Positions 33,934 through 43,333 of a DNA stretch of 64,000 bases are shown piece by piece. The notes below the pieces were generated by a model that searched no databases, was not told where the DNA came from, and saw only the letters and a program-made list of their open reading frames with translations. This DNA is from Mesorhizobium terrae. Lineage in GTDB: Bacteria > Pseudomonadota > Alphaproteobacteria > Rhizobiales > Rhizobiaceae. The stretch covers positions 3,427,501 to 3,491,500 of the forward strand of contig NZ_CP044218.1 of the NCBI RefSeq assembly GCF_008727715.1. Direction: 5' to 3'. The translations under genes were made by a program, and so were the position numbers. The first letter of the stretch is position 1. Each line of letters begins with the position of its first letter.

Positions 33934-35478
33934 ATGCTGCGCATTGGGGTGGATGTCGGCGGAACCAACACGGATGCGGCGCTGCTGCGCGGCACCGAGG
34001 TTCTGGCGACGGTGAAGTCCTCGACCACGGCGGACGTGACTTCGGGGGTGGCGACGGCCATCCGCACGGTGCTGGCGGAAGCCGGCGTGATCGCTGCCTC
34101 GGTCAATGCGGTCATGATCGGCACCACGCATTTCCTCAATGCCGTCGTCGAAGGACGCCATCTGGAAAAGGTCGGCGTGCTGAGACTGTGCGGCGCGGCG
34201 ACGCGCTCGCTTCCGCCGATGATCGACTGGCCGCATACGTTGCGCCCGATCGTCGAAGGCGGTGCCGTGATGGTGGGCGGTGGCGTAAATTATGACGGTT
34301 CCGAAATCGCCCCGCTTGATGGGAAGGCGATCCGTGCCGCCTGTCGCGAATGGCGCGCCAAACGCGTGCCGGCCATCGCGATCTGCTCGGTCTTCGCGCT
34401 GGTCGATCCGCGCATGGAAAACGAGGCAGCCGAGATCGTGGCGGAGGAGTTGCCCGGCGCCGCTATCAGTCTTTCGCATCGCATCGGCCGCACCGGCCTG
34501 TTGTCGCGCGAAAACGCGACGATCCTCAATGCAGGCCTGAACAAACTCGGCCATGAGACGGTCGGCGCCTTTCGCTCGGCCTTCGCGGCCCTTGGCCTCC
34601 ATTGCCCGCTCTATCTCACCCAGAACGACGGCACGTTGATGGCGGCGGAATTCGCCGAGCGCTATCCCGTCTTCACCATCGCGTCCGGCCCGACCAATTC
34701 GATGCGCGGCGCTGCCTTCCTGACCGGGCTTGGCGATGCCGCCGTGATCGATGTCGGCGGCACGACGACTGACATCGGAATGCTGGTGGCGGGATTTCCG
34801 CGCACCCGCAGCGAAGGCGCGATGATCGGTGGCGTGCCGACCAATTTCCGCGTGCCGGACGTCTATTCCTTCGGTCTCGGCGGCGGCAGCATCGTGCGTC
34901 CCGGCGCGTTGCCGACGGTTGGCCCGGATTCCGTCGGTTTCCGCCTGTCGCAGAAGGCACTCTGCTTCGGTGGCGACACGCTGACCGCCACCGACATCGC
35001 CGTGGCGGCAGGCCTGGTCGATCTCGGCGATCGCAGCCGTCTTGGCCACATCACGCCCGACTTCGCCCGCCAGATACTGGCGCAGATGAAGGCCAGCATC
35101 GAGACGGTGCTCGATCGCATGAAGCCGAGTGCCGACCCGATCCCCGCCATTCTGGTCGGCGGCGGTTCGGTGCTGGTCGACGGCCTGCTCGAGGGAACCT
35201 CGATCTCGCTGAAGCCGGATCACTTCGGTTCAGCCAATGCCATCGGCGCGGCCATCGCGCAGGTTTCGGGCGAAGTCGACAGCGTCGTCTCGCTCGAAGG
35301 CACCAGCCGAGAGATCGCGCTCGAAACCATAGTCGGCGAAGCGCGGTCGCGCGCTGTCGAGGCGGGAGCAGACGCCGATACGGTGACATTGGCCGAAATC
35401 GAGGAAACACCGCTGGCCTATCTGCCCGGCAACGCCATTCGCGTCGCGGCGAAAGTGATCGGGGAGTTGCGGGTATGA
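33934..35478 (+). CDS. Hydantoinase/oxoprolinase A-type protein (HyuA family)
   Basis: Protein of 514 residues with the actin-like ATPase fold of hydantoinase A. The phosphate-1 loop is LRIGVDVGGTNTDAALL at the N-terminus. The hydantoinase_A domain (from about 195) contains ASGPTNSMRGAAF, VIDVGGTTTDIGML and YSFGLGGGS. Members hydrolyse cyclic amides such as hydantoins or 5-oxoproline with ATP. It is shorter than the 650-700-residue HyuA forms and no HyuB partner is present; a DUF917 gene follows with 4 bp overlap. Short HyuA plus DUF917 pairs occur in several bacteria, without a firm function known to me. Confidence 0.85.
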   Translation: MLRIGVDVGGTNTDAALLRGTEVLATVKSSTTADVTSGVATAIRTVLAEAGVIAASVNAVMIGTTHFLNAVVEGRHLEKVGVLRLCGAATRSLPPMIDWPHTLRPIVEGGAVMVGGGVNYDGSEIAPLDGKAIRAACREWRAKRVPAIAICSVFALVDPRMENEAAEIVAEELPGAAISLSHRIGRTGLLSRENATILNAGLNKLGHETVGAFRSAFAALGLHCPLYLTQNDGTLMAAEFAERYPVFTIASGPTNSMRGAAFLTGLGDAAVIDVGGTTTDIGMLVAGFPRTRSEGAMIGGVPTNFRVPDVYSFGLGGGSIVRPGALPTVGPDSVGFRLSQKALCFGGDTLTATDIAVAAGLVDLGDRSRLGHITPDFARQILAQMKASIETVLDRMKPSADPIPAILVGGGSVLVDGLLEGTSISLKPDHFGSANAIGAAIAQVSGEVDSVVSLEGTSREIALETIVGEARSRAVEAGADADTVTLAEIEETPLAYLPGNAIRVAAKVIGELRV

Positions 35479-36596
35479 AATACTGGACGCTGACCGAAGC
35501 CGATATCGATCGCATTGCCATCGGCTGCGGTATCTTGGGCACCGGCGGCGGCGGCAGCACCTATCACGGCCTGCTACGCGCCAAGGCGTTGCTGCGCGAC
35601 GGCAAACGCATCCGCATGGTGCGGCCGGCCGACATGGCGCCGGATGCGCAGATCCTCGGCCTTGGCGGCATCGGAGCGCCGACCGTTGGTATCGAGAAGA
35701 TCGCCGAGGGCGGCGAAGGCGTGCGGCTGTTGCATGCACTGGAACGGCATCTCGGCCGCAAGGTCGACGCGCTGCTCGGCGACGAGGTGGGCGGCGGCAA
35801 CGGCATCGCGCCGATGCTGACGGCGGCGATGGTCGACCTGCCGGTGGTCGATGCGGACGGCATGGGGCGCGCCTTTCCGGAAGTGCAGATGACGACCTTC
35901 TTCATCCACGGCCAGGCGGTGCAGCCCGCCGGGCTCGCTGATGCGGACGGCAACGTTATGATCGTGACCGAGGCGACCACGCCAAAAATGCTGGAAAAGC
36001 TGCTGCGCGCCGGCACTATCGCCATGGGCTGCACGGCGCTGATGACGACGGCGCCGATGTCGGGCGATTTCGTGCGCCGTTTCGGCGTGCCGCACACCAC
36101 CAGCCAGGCCTGGAGCCTGGGCGATGCGGTGCTGGCCGCGCGGGCGGCGAAGGCCGATCCGGTCGAGGCGATCCTGAAACAGTCGGGCGGCGCGCGCCTG
36201 ATGCGCGGCAAGGTCACCGATATCAGCCGCCGCGTGATGGCGGGCTTTACCCGCGGCCAGCTCACCGTGGCCGGGCTCGACGAGGATGCGGGGCGCAGCC
36301 TCGTCGTGGAAATCCAGAACGAATATCTGATCGCGCGCGAAGGCGAGAAGATCTTCACCATGGTGCCGGACCTGATCTGCATCGTGGATTCCGAAACCGG
36401 GCGTGCGATCGGCACCGAGGAACTGCGTTACGGTCTGCGCATCGACGTGCTGTCGATGCCGGCGCCGGTGCTGCTGCGCAGCGATATCGCACTGGAGTCC
36501 GTCGGCCCGCGCGCCTTCGGCTACGACTTCGACTTCGTGCCGATGGGGGTGTCCGCCGATGCCCCGGCGGTGCCGCATTACCAAGAAGACGCCTGA
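35475..36596 (+). CDS. DUF917-domain protein
   Basis: Protein of 373 residues. The opening YWTLTEADIDRIAIGCGILG and then TGGGGSTYHGLLRAK is characteristic of DUF917. DEVGGGNGIAPMLTA and VVDADGMGRAFPEVQM follow. The family is always near hydantoinase A-type genes and is thought to be an enzyme or cofactor-binding partner of them. Its start overlaps the HyuA-like stop by 4 bp. There is no signal peptide, so it is cytoplasmic. Confidence 0.85.
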   Translation: MKYWTLTEADIDRIAIGCGILGTGGGGSTYHGLLRAKALLRDGKRIRMVRPADMAPDAQILGLGGIGAPTVGIEKIAEGGEGVRLLHALERHLGRKVDALLGDEVGGGNGIAPMLTAAMVDLPVVDADGMGRAFPEVQMTTFFIHGQAVQPAGLADADGNVMIVTEATTPKMLEKLLRAGTIAMGCTALMTTAPMSGDFVRRFGVPHTTSQAWSLGDAVLAARAAKADPVEAILKQSGGARLMRGKVTDISRRVMAGFTRGQLTVAGLDEDAGRSLVVEIQNEYLIAREGEKIFTMVPDLICIVDSETGRAIGTEELRYGLRIDVLSMPAPVLLRSDIALESVGPRAFGYDFDFVPMGVSADAPAVPHYQEDA

Positions 36597-36629
36597 TCCA
36601 TACGGGCCATCGATCAATGGGAGATTGAA

Positions 36630-38195
36630 ATGAACCGTCGTCACCTTCTGAAGACCGCAGCGCTTGCCGCGCTCGCGACCGCCGCCAGCTCGCGTTGGAA
36701 TGTCAGCATGGCGCAAGGCAAGGGCAGCATCTTCACGCTTGCCTATCCGACCAGCTTCCCGGATCTCGATCCGGCTACCTCCTTCTCCAATGACGGCGCG
36801 GTGCTCGCCAATGCCTACGAGGGGCTGACGCGCTATATCCCGGCGGGGGAAGGGGGCCAGGCCAGGATCGAGCCGCTGCTCGCTACATCCTGGAATGTCA
36901 GCGAAGACGGCAAGACCTGGACCTTCCATCTGCGCGACGGCGTGAAGTTCCACGACGGCAGCGCGTTGACGTCGGAGGCGGTGAAGGGTTCGATCGAGCG
37001 CACCAAGAAGATCGGCGGTGGCGCGTCCTTCATCTGGGGATCGGTTTCCGCCATCCAGACCCCCGATCCGCTGACGGTGGTTTTCGTGCTTTCCGATACC
37101 CAGCCGCTGGACTTGATCGCTTCCGCCGGTTTCGCCGCTTGGATCTATGCGCCGGCCTCGCTGGACAAGGACAATGCGTGGTTCAACAAAGGTAACGATG
37201 CCGGCACGGGACCGTTCAAGATTTCCCGCTACGAGCCGGGCCAGCGCGCCGTGCTGGATAGGGTCGACGGTTATTGGGGCAAGGTTCCGGAAGGCGCCTT
37301 CAAGACGGTTTCCTTCGAGATCGTCGAGGACACGACGTTGGCCCAGAACATGATCGAAAGCGGCCAGGCCGACTGGACCGAGAACATCCCCTTCGAAAAC
37401 TTGAAGGCGATGCAGGCCAACCCCGATCTCAGGGTGGCGGTCAATCCGTCCTTCGAAACGCTGTTCGGTCTCTACAATGTAAAACGCGCGCCGCTGGACC
37501 GGCCCAAGGTTCGCCAGGCGCTGTCGCTGGCCTTTCCGTATGACGATGTGATCGCCGCCGGCACCATGGGGCTCGGCACGCGCGCCAAGGGCGTGGTGCC
37601 CGCCGGGATCTGGGGCCACGACACCGAAGCGCCGATCCCGCACACCGATCTGAAGGCCGCCGCGGCGCTTTTGGCGGAAGAAGGCGTCGCACCGGGGCTG
37701 GAACTGGTGATGACCTATACCACCAGCCAGAGCCTGTCTGCCGTCGCCGGGGAGTTGTGGAAGGCTAATCTCGAAACGCTCGGCATCACGCTGACGCTGC
37801 AGCCGATGGCTTGGGAAGCGCAGTGGCAGCTTGGCAAGTCGAATCCGAAGGCAGCCCAGGACATTTTCGTGATGGTCTGGTGGCCGACTTTCGTCACGCC
37901 CTACGACTATCTCTTCAATCTCTTCCACAGCGAGGAGAAGCCGAACTTCAACCTCGGCTATTATTCCAACCCCGACGTTGACGCCAAGATCGACGAGGCG
38001 GCAAAGTTGTCCGGCACTGATCGTCCGCGTGCCGAAAAACTGTTCATCGAGGCACAGCGCAAGGTGATCGAGGACGCGGCGGCCGTGTTCATGCTCGACC
38101 GTCCCAATGTCCACATCATTCGCTCCAACATCAAAGGCTATGTCGACAATCCAGCCTACGGACATGTCACCTTCGTCAACGAAATGAGCCGTTAG
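36630..38195 (+). CDS. Peptide/opine-type ABC transporter binding protein (SBP_bac_5)
   Basis: Periplasmic binding protein of 521 residues. The N-terminus MNRRHLLKTAALAALATAAS is a signal peptide with twin Arg. SBP_bac_5 features are LDPATSFSNDGAVLANAYEG, EPLLATSWNVSEDGKTWTFH LRDGVKFHDG and GTGPFKISRYEPGQRAVLDR. The ligand is likely a peptide, glutathione-like molecule or opine. GGGAGA precedes the ATG. The gene opens the importer set directly behind HyuA and DUF917, so the cytoplasmic enzymes probably act on the imported compound. Confidence 0.9.
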   Translation: MNRRHLLKTAALAALATAASSRWNVSMAQGKGSIFTLAYPTSFPDLDPATSFSNDGAVLANAYEGLTRYIPAGEGGQARIEPLLATSWNVSEDGKTWTFHLRDGVKFHDGSALTSEAVKGSIERTKKIGGGASFIWGSVSAIQTPDPLTVVFVLSDTQPLDLIASAGFAAWIYAPASLDKDNAWFNKGNDAGTGPFKISRYEPGQRAVLDRVDGYWGKVPEGAFKTVSFEIVEDTTLAQNMIESGQADWTENIPFENLKAMQANPDLRVAVNPSFETLFGLYNVKRAPLDRPKVRQALSLAFPYDDVIAAGTMGLGTRAKGVVPAGIWGHDTEAPIPHTDLKAAAALLAEEGVAPGLELVMTYTTSQSLSAVAGELWKANLETLGITLTLQPMAWEAQWQLGKSNPKAAQDIFVMVWWPTFVTPYDYLFNLFHSEEKPNFNLGYYSNPDVDAKIDEAAKLSGTDRPRAEKLFIEAQRKVIEDAAAVFMLDRPNVHIIRSNIKGYVDNPAYGHVTFVNEMSR

Positions 38196-38211
38196 GGCTG
38201 CCTGCGGTCCG

Positions 38212-39234
38212 ATGGAACTCTTGCGCTACATCCTGCGTCGGACGGTTCTCTCCACCTTTGTCGTGGTCGGGGTGACGTTTCTGGTCTTCGTCGTGGCGCA
38301 GGTGGTTCCCTCGGATCCCGCGGCGCTTTATGCGGGGCCGCGTCCGACAGCCGAACAGATCGAAAAGGCGCGTCAAGAACTCAATCTCGACGCGCCGCTC
38401 ATCCAGCGTTTCGCCGGGTTCGCCAGAGCCATGGCGTCCGGCGAATTCGGCGTTTCCTATAAATCGCGGCGCCTGATCGCCGAGGATTTGCGTGCCTATC
38501 TTCCGGCGACCCTTGAACTGGCCGTGTTCTCGACCGGATTGGCGCTTCTGATCGGCATCCCGCTCGGTGTCGTCGCCGCCGCACGACAAGGGAAGTGGGC
38601 CGACCGGCTGGGTAGCCTCGGCGCCATCGCTGCCGTGGCGATGCCGACCTTTTTCCTCGCCATGATCCTGCAGCTCGTCTTCGCGCAATGGCTGGGCATC
38701 CTGCCGCTGTCCGGACGGCTGTCGCGCGAGATTTCGATCAGCGCGCCCTTGCAGATGATCACCGGCTTCAACCTGATCGACGCGTTGCTCGCCGGACGGC
38801 TCGACGCCTTCGGCGATGCGCTGAAACACCTGATCCTGCCGGCGCTGACCCTGGCCTCCTATCCCGCCGGGGTGGCGATGCGGCTGACGCGCTCGGCTAT
38901 GATCGAAATCCTTGAGCGCCGCCACGTCACCGCCGCGCGGGCGCTCGGGCTGTCGGAGCTGCGCATCCTGTTCGGCCACGCGCTGCCCAACGCCATGGGA
39001 CCGGCGCTGACCGTGATTGGCCTGTCGTTTGCCTACGCGCTGACCGGCGCGGTTCTGGTCGAGATCATCTTCGCCTGGCCAGGCCTTGGCCGCTATGTCT
39101 CCGAAGCGGTCCTTGCCAAGGATTTTCCGGTCATCGCGGCGGTCACCATTGTGGTGACGATCTGCTATGTCGTGATGAACCTCGTCATCGACATTGCCCA
39201 GGCCCTTGTTGACCCGCGGGTGGCGCTGTCATGA
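38212..39234 (+). CDS. Peptide/opine-type ABC transporter permease (DppB type)
   Basis: Inner-membrane permease of 340 residues. The N-terminal helix is typical (LLRYILRRTVLSTFVVVGVT). PTAEQIEKARQELNLDAPLI is the periplasmic stretch of DppB proteins, and the EAA loop reads HVTAARALGLSELRILFGHA. It overlaps the DppC-type gene by 4 bp. Start ATG at 38212 follows the binding protein after 16 bp. Confidence 0.9.
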   Translation: MELLRYILRRTVLSTFVVVGVTFLVFVVAQVVPSDPAALYAGPRPTAEQIEKARQELNLDAPLIQRFAGFARAMASGEFGVSYKSRRLIAEDLRAYLPATLELAVFSTGLALLIGIPLGVVAAARQGKWADRLGSLGAIAAVAMPTFFLAMILQLVFAQWLGILPLSGRLSREISISAPLQMITGFNLIDALLAGRLDAFGDALKHLILPALTLASYPAGVAMRLTRSAMIEILERRHVTAARALGLSELRILFGHALPNAMGPALTVIGLSFAYALTGAVLVEIIFAWPGLGRYVSEAVLAKDFPVIAAVTIVVTICYVVMNLVIDIAQALVDPRVALS

Positions 39235-40070
39235 GCCGGCTCTTCCACCGCCTTGGCTGGCCTGGCACCGTCGCTCTCGGGGTTGTTGTCCTGTTCGTGC
39301 TTGTCGCCGTGCTTGCGCCATGGATCGCTCCCTATCCGGGGCAGGGGGCAGGCGCGCCTAATATAGCCGCGAAGCTGATGCCGCCTTCGGCCGACTACTG
39401 GCTGGGGACGGACCATCTGGGGCGCGATGTGCTCAGCCGCGTCATCTACGGCACCCGCGTCTCGCTGACGAACGGGGTGTTGATTGTCCTGTTTTCGCTG
39501 CTCATCGGCCTACCTGTCGGTTTGGCGGCCGGCTATTTCGGTGGCTGGATCGACGAGGCGCTGATGCGCGGCACCGATGTGTTCCTGGCCTTTCCGGCGC
39601 TGCTGCTGGCGGTGCTGATGGCAGCGGCGCTTGGCCCCGGTTTCCTCAACTCCATCATCGCGGTCGCCGTTACCTGGTGGCCCTGGTATGCCAGGCTTGC
39701 CCGCGCCGAGGTGCTGGTGCTGCGCGGGCAGCCCTATGTCGAGGCGGCGCGGCTCGCCGGCGTTTCGCACACTCGCATCATCGCGCGCCACATCCTGCCC
39801 GCCACCGCGCGTCCGCTGACCGTGCAGGCGGCGCTGGACGTGGGGCCGGCTTTGCTGACGGCTGCGGCCTTGTCTTTCCTTGGCCTCGGCATATTGCCGC
39901 CGACGGCCGACTGGGGGCAGATGGTCGATGCCGGGCGCAAGTTCTTTCCCGCGCGCTGGTGGTATTCGGCCATGCCCGGCCTGACGATCTTCTTCATCGC
40001 GCTGGCCTTCAGCGTTCTTGGGGATGCGCTGCGGGATCGCAAAGAAGGGGCGCGTCATGGCGCTGCTTGA
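39231..40070 (+). CDS. Peptide/opine-type ABC transporter permease (DppC type)
   Basis: Inner-membrane permease of 279 residues. The OppC-like N-terminus (VALGVVVLFVLVAVLAPWIA) is followed by YWLGTDHLGRDVLSRVIYGT, diagnostic for DppC proteins. The EAA loop is PYVEAARLAGVSHTRIIARH. It overlaps its DppB-type partner by 4 bp and the ATPase gene by 14 bp. Confidence 0.9.
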   Translation: MSRLFHRLGWPGTVALGVVVLFVLVAVLAPWIAPYPGQGAGAPNIAAKLMPPSADYWLGTDHLGRDVLSRVIYGTRVSLTNGVLIVLFSLLIGLPVGLAAGYFGGWIDEALMRGTDVFLAFPALLLAVLMAAALGPGFLNSIIAVAVTWWPWYARLARAEVLVLRGQPYVEAARLAGVSHTRIIARHILPATARPLTVQAALDVGPALLTAAALSFLGLGILPPTADWGQMVDAGRKFFPARWWYSAMPGLTIFFIALAFSVLGDALRDRKEGARHGAA

Positions 40071-41010
40071 AATCCGCGGCCTCTCCGTCTCCATTCCCAC
40101 CGCCGACGGCGACGTGCACGCCGTCCGTTCCATCGGTCTCGAAATCGAACGCGGCGAAATCCATGGCGTGATCGGCGAATCCGGCTGCGGCAAGACCATG
40201 ACCGGCATGACCCTTTTGGGGCTGGTGCCGAAAGGGGCGCGGATCGTGGCGCAGCGGCTGCATTTCGACGGCGAGGATTTGCGCCAGAATGCCGGCCGCC
40301 TGCGCGGCCGCCGCATCGGCATGATCGCGCAAGACCCGGCTGCCGCGCTCAATCCCGTGCTCAGCATCGCGCGGCAGATGGACGACGTGCTGCGCGCGCA
40401 TCGCGACATGTCGCGAAAGGCGCGGCTGGCCGAGGCGATCGATCTTCTGGCCGCCACCGGATTGCCTGATCCGCAAAGGGTGCTGAAAAGCTATCCGCAT
40501 CAGCTGTCGGGCGGCATGCAGCAGCGCGTGGTGATCGCGCAGGCGCTGGCAACTGGCGCTGATTTCCTGATCGCCGACGAACCGACCACGGCGCTCGACG
40601 TCTCGGTCGGCGCGCAGGTTCTGGCGCTGTTGCGCAAGCTGGTGGCCGAGCGCGGGCTGACCGTTCTGATGATCACCCACGACATGGACGTGATTGCTGA
40701 AGCCTGCGACCGCGCGACGGTGCTCTATGCCGGACTGTCGGTCGAGACCGGCCCTGTCGCCGATGTGCTGCAGCGGCCGGGTCATCCTTATGCCCGCGCC
40801 TTGCTGGCCGCCTTGCCTGACGCCGCGCCGCACGGCGCGCGGCTTGCCGCCATCGAAGGCTCGATCCCGCCGCCGCGTGCGCCGATCAAGGGTTGCGCCT
40901 TTGCGCCGCGCTGCTCGCGGGCCATGCTGATCTGCGCCACGCAGGCGCCGGTCGAGCGGAACGCGGCGACGCATCGCTGGCTTTGCCATCTGCCGGGAGA
41001 TGCGGCATGA
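40057..41010 (+). CDS. Peptide/opine-type ABC transporter ATPase (DppD type)
   Basis: ATPase of 317 residues. Walker A is GESGCGKTM (Met at the usual Ser/Thr neighbour), signature LSGGMQQR, Walker B FLIADEPTTALDVSV and switch His ITHDMDV. The C-terminal oligopeptide-type domain carries CAFAPRCSRAMLICA, three cysteines that can bind an Fe-S cluster or a metal in DppD/OppD proteins. The ATG at 40057 lies inside the permease gene. Confidence 0.9.
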   Translation: MALLEIRGLSVSIPTADGDVHAVRSIGLEIERGEIHGVIGESGCGKTMTGMTLLGLVPKGARIVAQRLHFDGEDLRQNAGRLRGRRIGMIAQDPAAALNPVLSIARQMDDVLRAHRDMSRKARLAEAIDLLAATGLPDPQRVLKSYPHQLSGGMQQRVVIAQALATGADFLIADEPTTALDVSVGAQVLALLRKLVAERGLTVLMITHDMDVIAEACDRATVLYAGLSVETGPVADVLQRPGHPYARALLAALPDAAPHGARLAAIEGSIPPPRAPIKGCAFAPRCSRAMLICATQAPVERNAATHRWLCHLPGDAA

Positions 41011-41804
41011 GCCCGGCGCAGATCCTCGAGGTGCGCGATCTCGTCGTCCGCTACCGCGCCCGCGGCCTATTCGCGGCGGCGCCGAAGCCGGCGGTCAACG
41101 GCGCGAGTTTCGAGCTCGCCAGGGGCGAAACCCTCGGCATCGTCGGGGAGAGCGGGTCCGGCAAAACCAGTCTTCTGCGCGCGCTGTTGCGATTGCTGCC
41201 GGTTGAAAGCGGCTCGGTGAGGCTTGAGGGGCAGGATTGGCTGGCCCTGAACGGCGATGTTTTGCGGCGCGTACGTCAGAAGATCGGGGTCGTGTCGCAA
41301 AACCCCTTTCTCTCGCTCAGCCCGCGCCTGACGATCGCCGAGATAATCGCCGAGCCGATGCTCGCGCGAGGAGACCGGTCAAACCTCGCCATGCGCGCCA
41401 GGATCAAGAGCCTCTTATCGGACTGCGGCCTACCGTCGGACTTCCTCGAGCGTCGTGCGCGCGAGCTTTCCGGCGGCCAGGCGCAGCGTGTCGCGATCGC
41501 GCGGGCGCTTGCGCTGGCGCCGAAGCTGATGATCCTCGACGAGCCGACTTCTGCACTCGATGTCTCGGTGCAGGCCCAGATTTTGAACCTGCTGGCCGAG
41601 CTGAAGGAAAGCCGCGGCCTGTCGATGCTTTTCGTCACCCACAATCTGAAGGTCGTTGCGCATATGGCGGATAGCCTCATGGTCATGCGGCGGGGTGACG
41701 TGGTCGAATCCGGCCGGACAGAAGAGGTGGTGCGGACGCCAGCGCAGGACTACACGCGCGAACTGCTGGCGTTCGGTCTCAATGTCCGCCCGGACCGGGC
41801 ATGA
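41007..41804 (+). CDS. Peptide/opine-type ABC transporter ATPase (DppF type)
   Basis: ATPase of 265 residues, partner of the DppD-type protein. Walker A is GESGSGKTS, signature LSGGQAQRVAIARA, Walker B LMILDEPTSALDVSV and switch His FVTHNLKVV. It lacks the Cys-rich C-terminal domain, as is common for short DppF forms. Starts in the stop of the previous gene (ATGA). It is the last gene of the operon; a hairpin lies 4 bp beyond the stop. Confidence 0.9.
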   Translation: MSPAQILEVRDLVVRYRARGLFAAAPKPAVNGASFELARGETLGIVGESGSGKTSLLRALLRLLPVESGSVRLEGQDWLALNGDVLRRVRQKIGVVSQNPFLSLSPRLTIAEIIAEPMLARGDRSNLAMRARIKSLLSDCGLPSDFLERRARELSGGQAQRVAIARALALAPKLMILDEPTSALDVSVQAQILNLLAELKESRGLSMLFVTHNLKVVAHMADSLMVMRRGDVVESGRTEEVVRTPAQDYTRELLAFGLNVRPDRA

Positions 41805-41807
41805 CTT

Positions 41808-41825
41808 ACGGCGTTTCCACGCCGT
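41808..41825. terminator. Hairpin between convergent genes
   Basis: A perfect 7-bp stem ACGGCGT/ACGCCGT with a 4-nt loop, immediately after the DppF-type stop. No T-run follows, so if it terminates transcription it does so weakly. Confidence 0.35.
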
Positions 41826-41863
41826 CGATGTTGTGGCCTGATCCCTAAACCTCCGGGACGCAA

Positions 41864-43324
41864 TCAGCCGACAACAGCGACCGCTTCGATCTCAACCTCG
41901 TAGTCGCCGATCAGATCGCCTGCGGCGACCATGGTGTTGGCTGGCTTGATCTCGCCGAAGACGCGGCCATGGGCGCGGGATGCCGGTTCCCATTGCGCTG
42001 CATCGCGAAGATAGATGCGGGTGCGCACCACGTCTTCCACCCGTCCGCCGAGCGCGGATATCGAAGCTACGATCTTGTCGAGGATATAGGTGGTCTGCGC
42101 GCCGACATCGCCGGGTGCCACACAACGGTCGGAGCCGTGGGTGGCAGTGGTGCCGGACACATGGATCGTGTCCTTGATGCGCACGGCACGGCTATAGCCG
42201 GCAATCGGCTCCCACACGCTGCCCGAGGATACGCGCGAACGCCCCGGTCGTCCGGGAATGGCCTCGGCCACGTAGATGGAGGGCAGTGCGTCGAGATGAT
42301 GGCTGAGATCGCCCGAGGCGGTGAGATAAGGCGGGCGGCGATATTCGTCGCCACAATCGCCAGGAATGGGCAGGGTTTCGGCGAAGGCGGCCTCCAACCG
42401 TGCCTTGTCCTCGGCATCGAGCGCAAAGCCGAAGACCTTCAAATTGTCGTCGCGGTGCTCGTTCTCGCCAAGTCGGGCGCCGATGATGGCCGCCGCCACC
42501 GCCTGGTGTTCGAGAACCCAGCGCGTGGCAACATTGGAAATCGAGACCTTGTGCTTGCGGGCGATCTCGCCGCTTGCGACCAGAATGTCTTGAAACGCCT
42601 GCCAGCCGCCGGCAGCATCGATGAAACGCTTGTATTTCGAACGGCTCCAGTCGGCGATCGAGGCGGGCTCCGAGGCACCCAGCCATTTGTCGCTGAGGAA
42701 GCCGCCACAAAGCGTGCCATAGGCGAACAATTTTACGCCGGTGCGCTGGCAAAGCTCCGAAAGCGGACCGGCCGCGCGGCGGTCGACCAGCGAGAAGGAA
42801 ACCTGGTTCGAGGCGAGGGGGACACCGTCGGCAAGTGCCAGGGCCAAGTGGGCGGCGTCGAAATTGGTGACGCCGATGGCGCTGATCAAACCCTCGTTCT
42901 TGAGCTTCGCCATTTCATGCAGGGCGTCGAGCCAGGCGGGATGCTCGAAGCTCCACCAATGGAACTGCAGGAGATCGACCTTGTCGACGCCGAGCCGGTC
43001 GAGCCTTTCCTGCACGCCCTTGCGGACCACATCCGCCGTCATCGGCCCGGGTTCAGGGCACCATTTGGTGAAGGCCAGCGAACGCTTTCCGGAAGGATAA
43101 CGCGCCAGCAGGCGGCCGGTGATGATCTCGGCACTTCCGTAGTGGTCGGCCATGTCGAACGTGTCGAAACCGGCGTTGACATAAGCCTGCAGAGCGTCGG
43201 CGCCGTTTTCCGGATCGAGCGGCGTACCACCTTTCTCCAGATCGGCCACCTGCCACAGCCCACAAAGCAGGCGGCTGATGTCGAGCCCGGCAAGCGTCGT
43301 GCGCTCGGGAGTTGTTAGCATCAT
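41864..43324 (-). CDS. Aldo-keto reductase fused to a Rid-family domain
   Basis: Fusion protein of 486 residues. Residues 1-325 are an aldo-keto reductase with catalytic Asp57, Tyr62 (DMADHYG), Lys87 (FTKW) and His122 (QFHWW). Residues 368-486 are a YjgF/Rid-type domain (IHVSGTTATHGS, EIEAVAV). In RidA the deaminase Arg lies in the P-A-R motif near the end; here the position reads PANTM, so imine deaminase activity of the RidA kind is unlikely and the domain belongs to an Arg-less Rid subgroup. It lies 9 bp upstream of livM and is probably first in that operon. A second AKR paralogue lies at 48045. It may reduce or oxidise a sugar, aldehyde or cyclic product and then bind an enamine or imine. 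Confidence 0.85.
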   Translation of the reverse strand: MMLTTPERTTLAGLDISRLLCGLWQVADLEKGGTPLDPENGADALQAYVNAGFDTFDMADHYGSAEIITGRLLARYPSGKRSLAFTKWCPEPGPMTADVVRKGVQERLDRLGVDKVDLLQFHWWSFEHPAWLDALHEMAKLKNEGLISAIGVTNFDAAHLALALADGVPLASNQVSFSLVDRRAAGPLSELCQRTGVKLFAYGTLCGGFLSDKWLGASEPASIADWSRSKYKRFIDAAGGWQAFQDILVASGEIARKHKVSISNVATRWVLEHQAVAAAIIGARLGENEHRDDNLKVFGFALDAEDKARLEAAFAETLPIPGDCGDEYRRPPYLTASGDLSHHLDALPSIYVAEAIPGRPGRSRVSSGSVWEPIAGYSRAVRIKDTIHVSGTTATHGSDRCVAPGDVGAQTTYILDKIVASISALGGRVEDVVRTRIYLRDAAQWEPASRAHGRVFGEIKPANTMVAAGDLIGDYEVEIEAVAVVG

Positions 43325-43333
43325 GTGCCTCGT

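Noticed and set aside
35574..38165. Minus-strand open frame of 863 codons
   Set aside because: It lies antisense to the DUF917 and binding protein genes, whose products match known families. Long antisense frames are common in DNA of this GC content, and this one has no recognisable domain or ribosome site.
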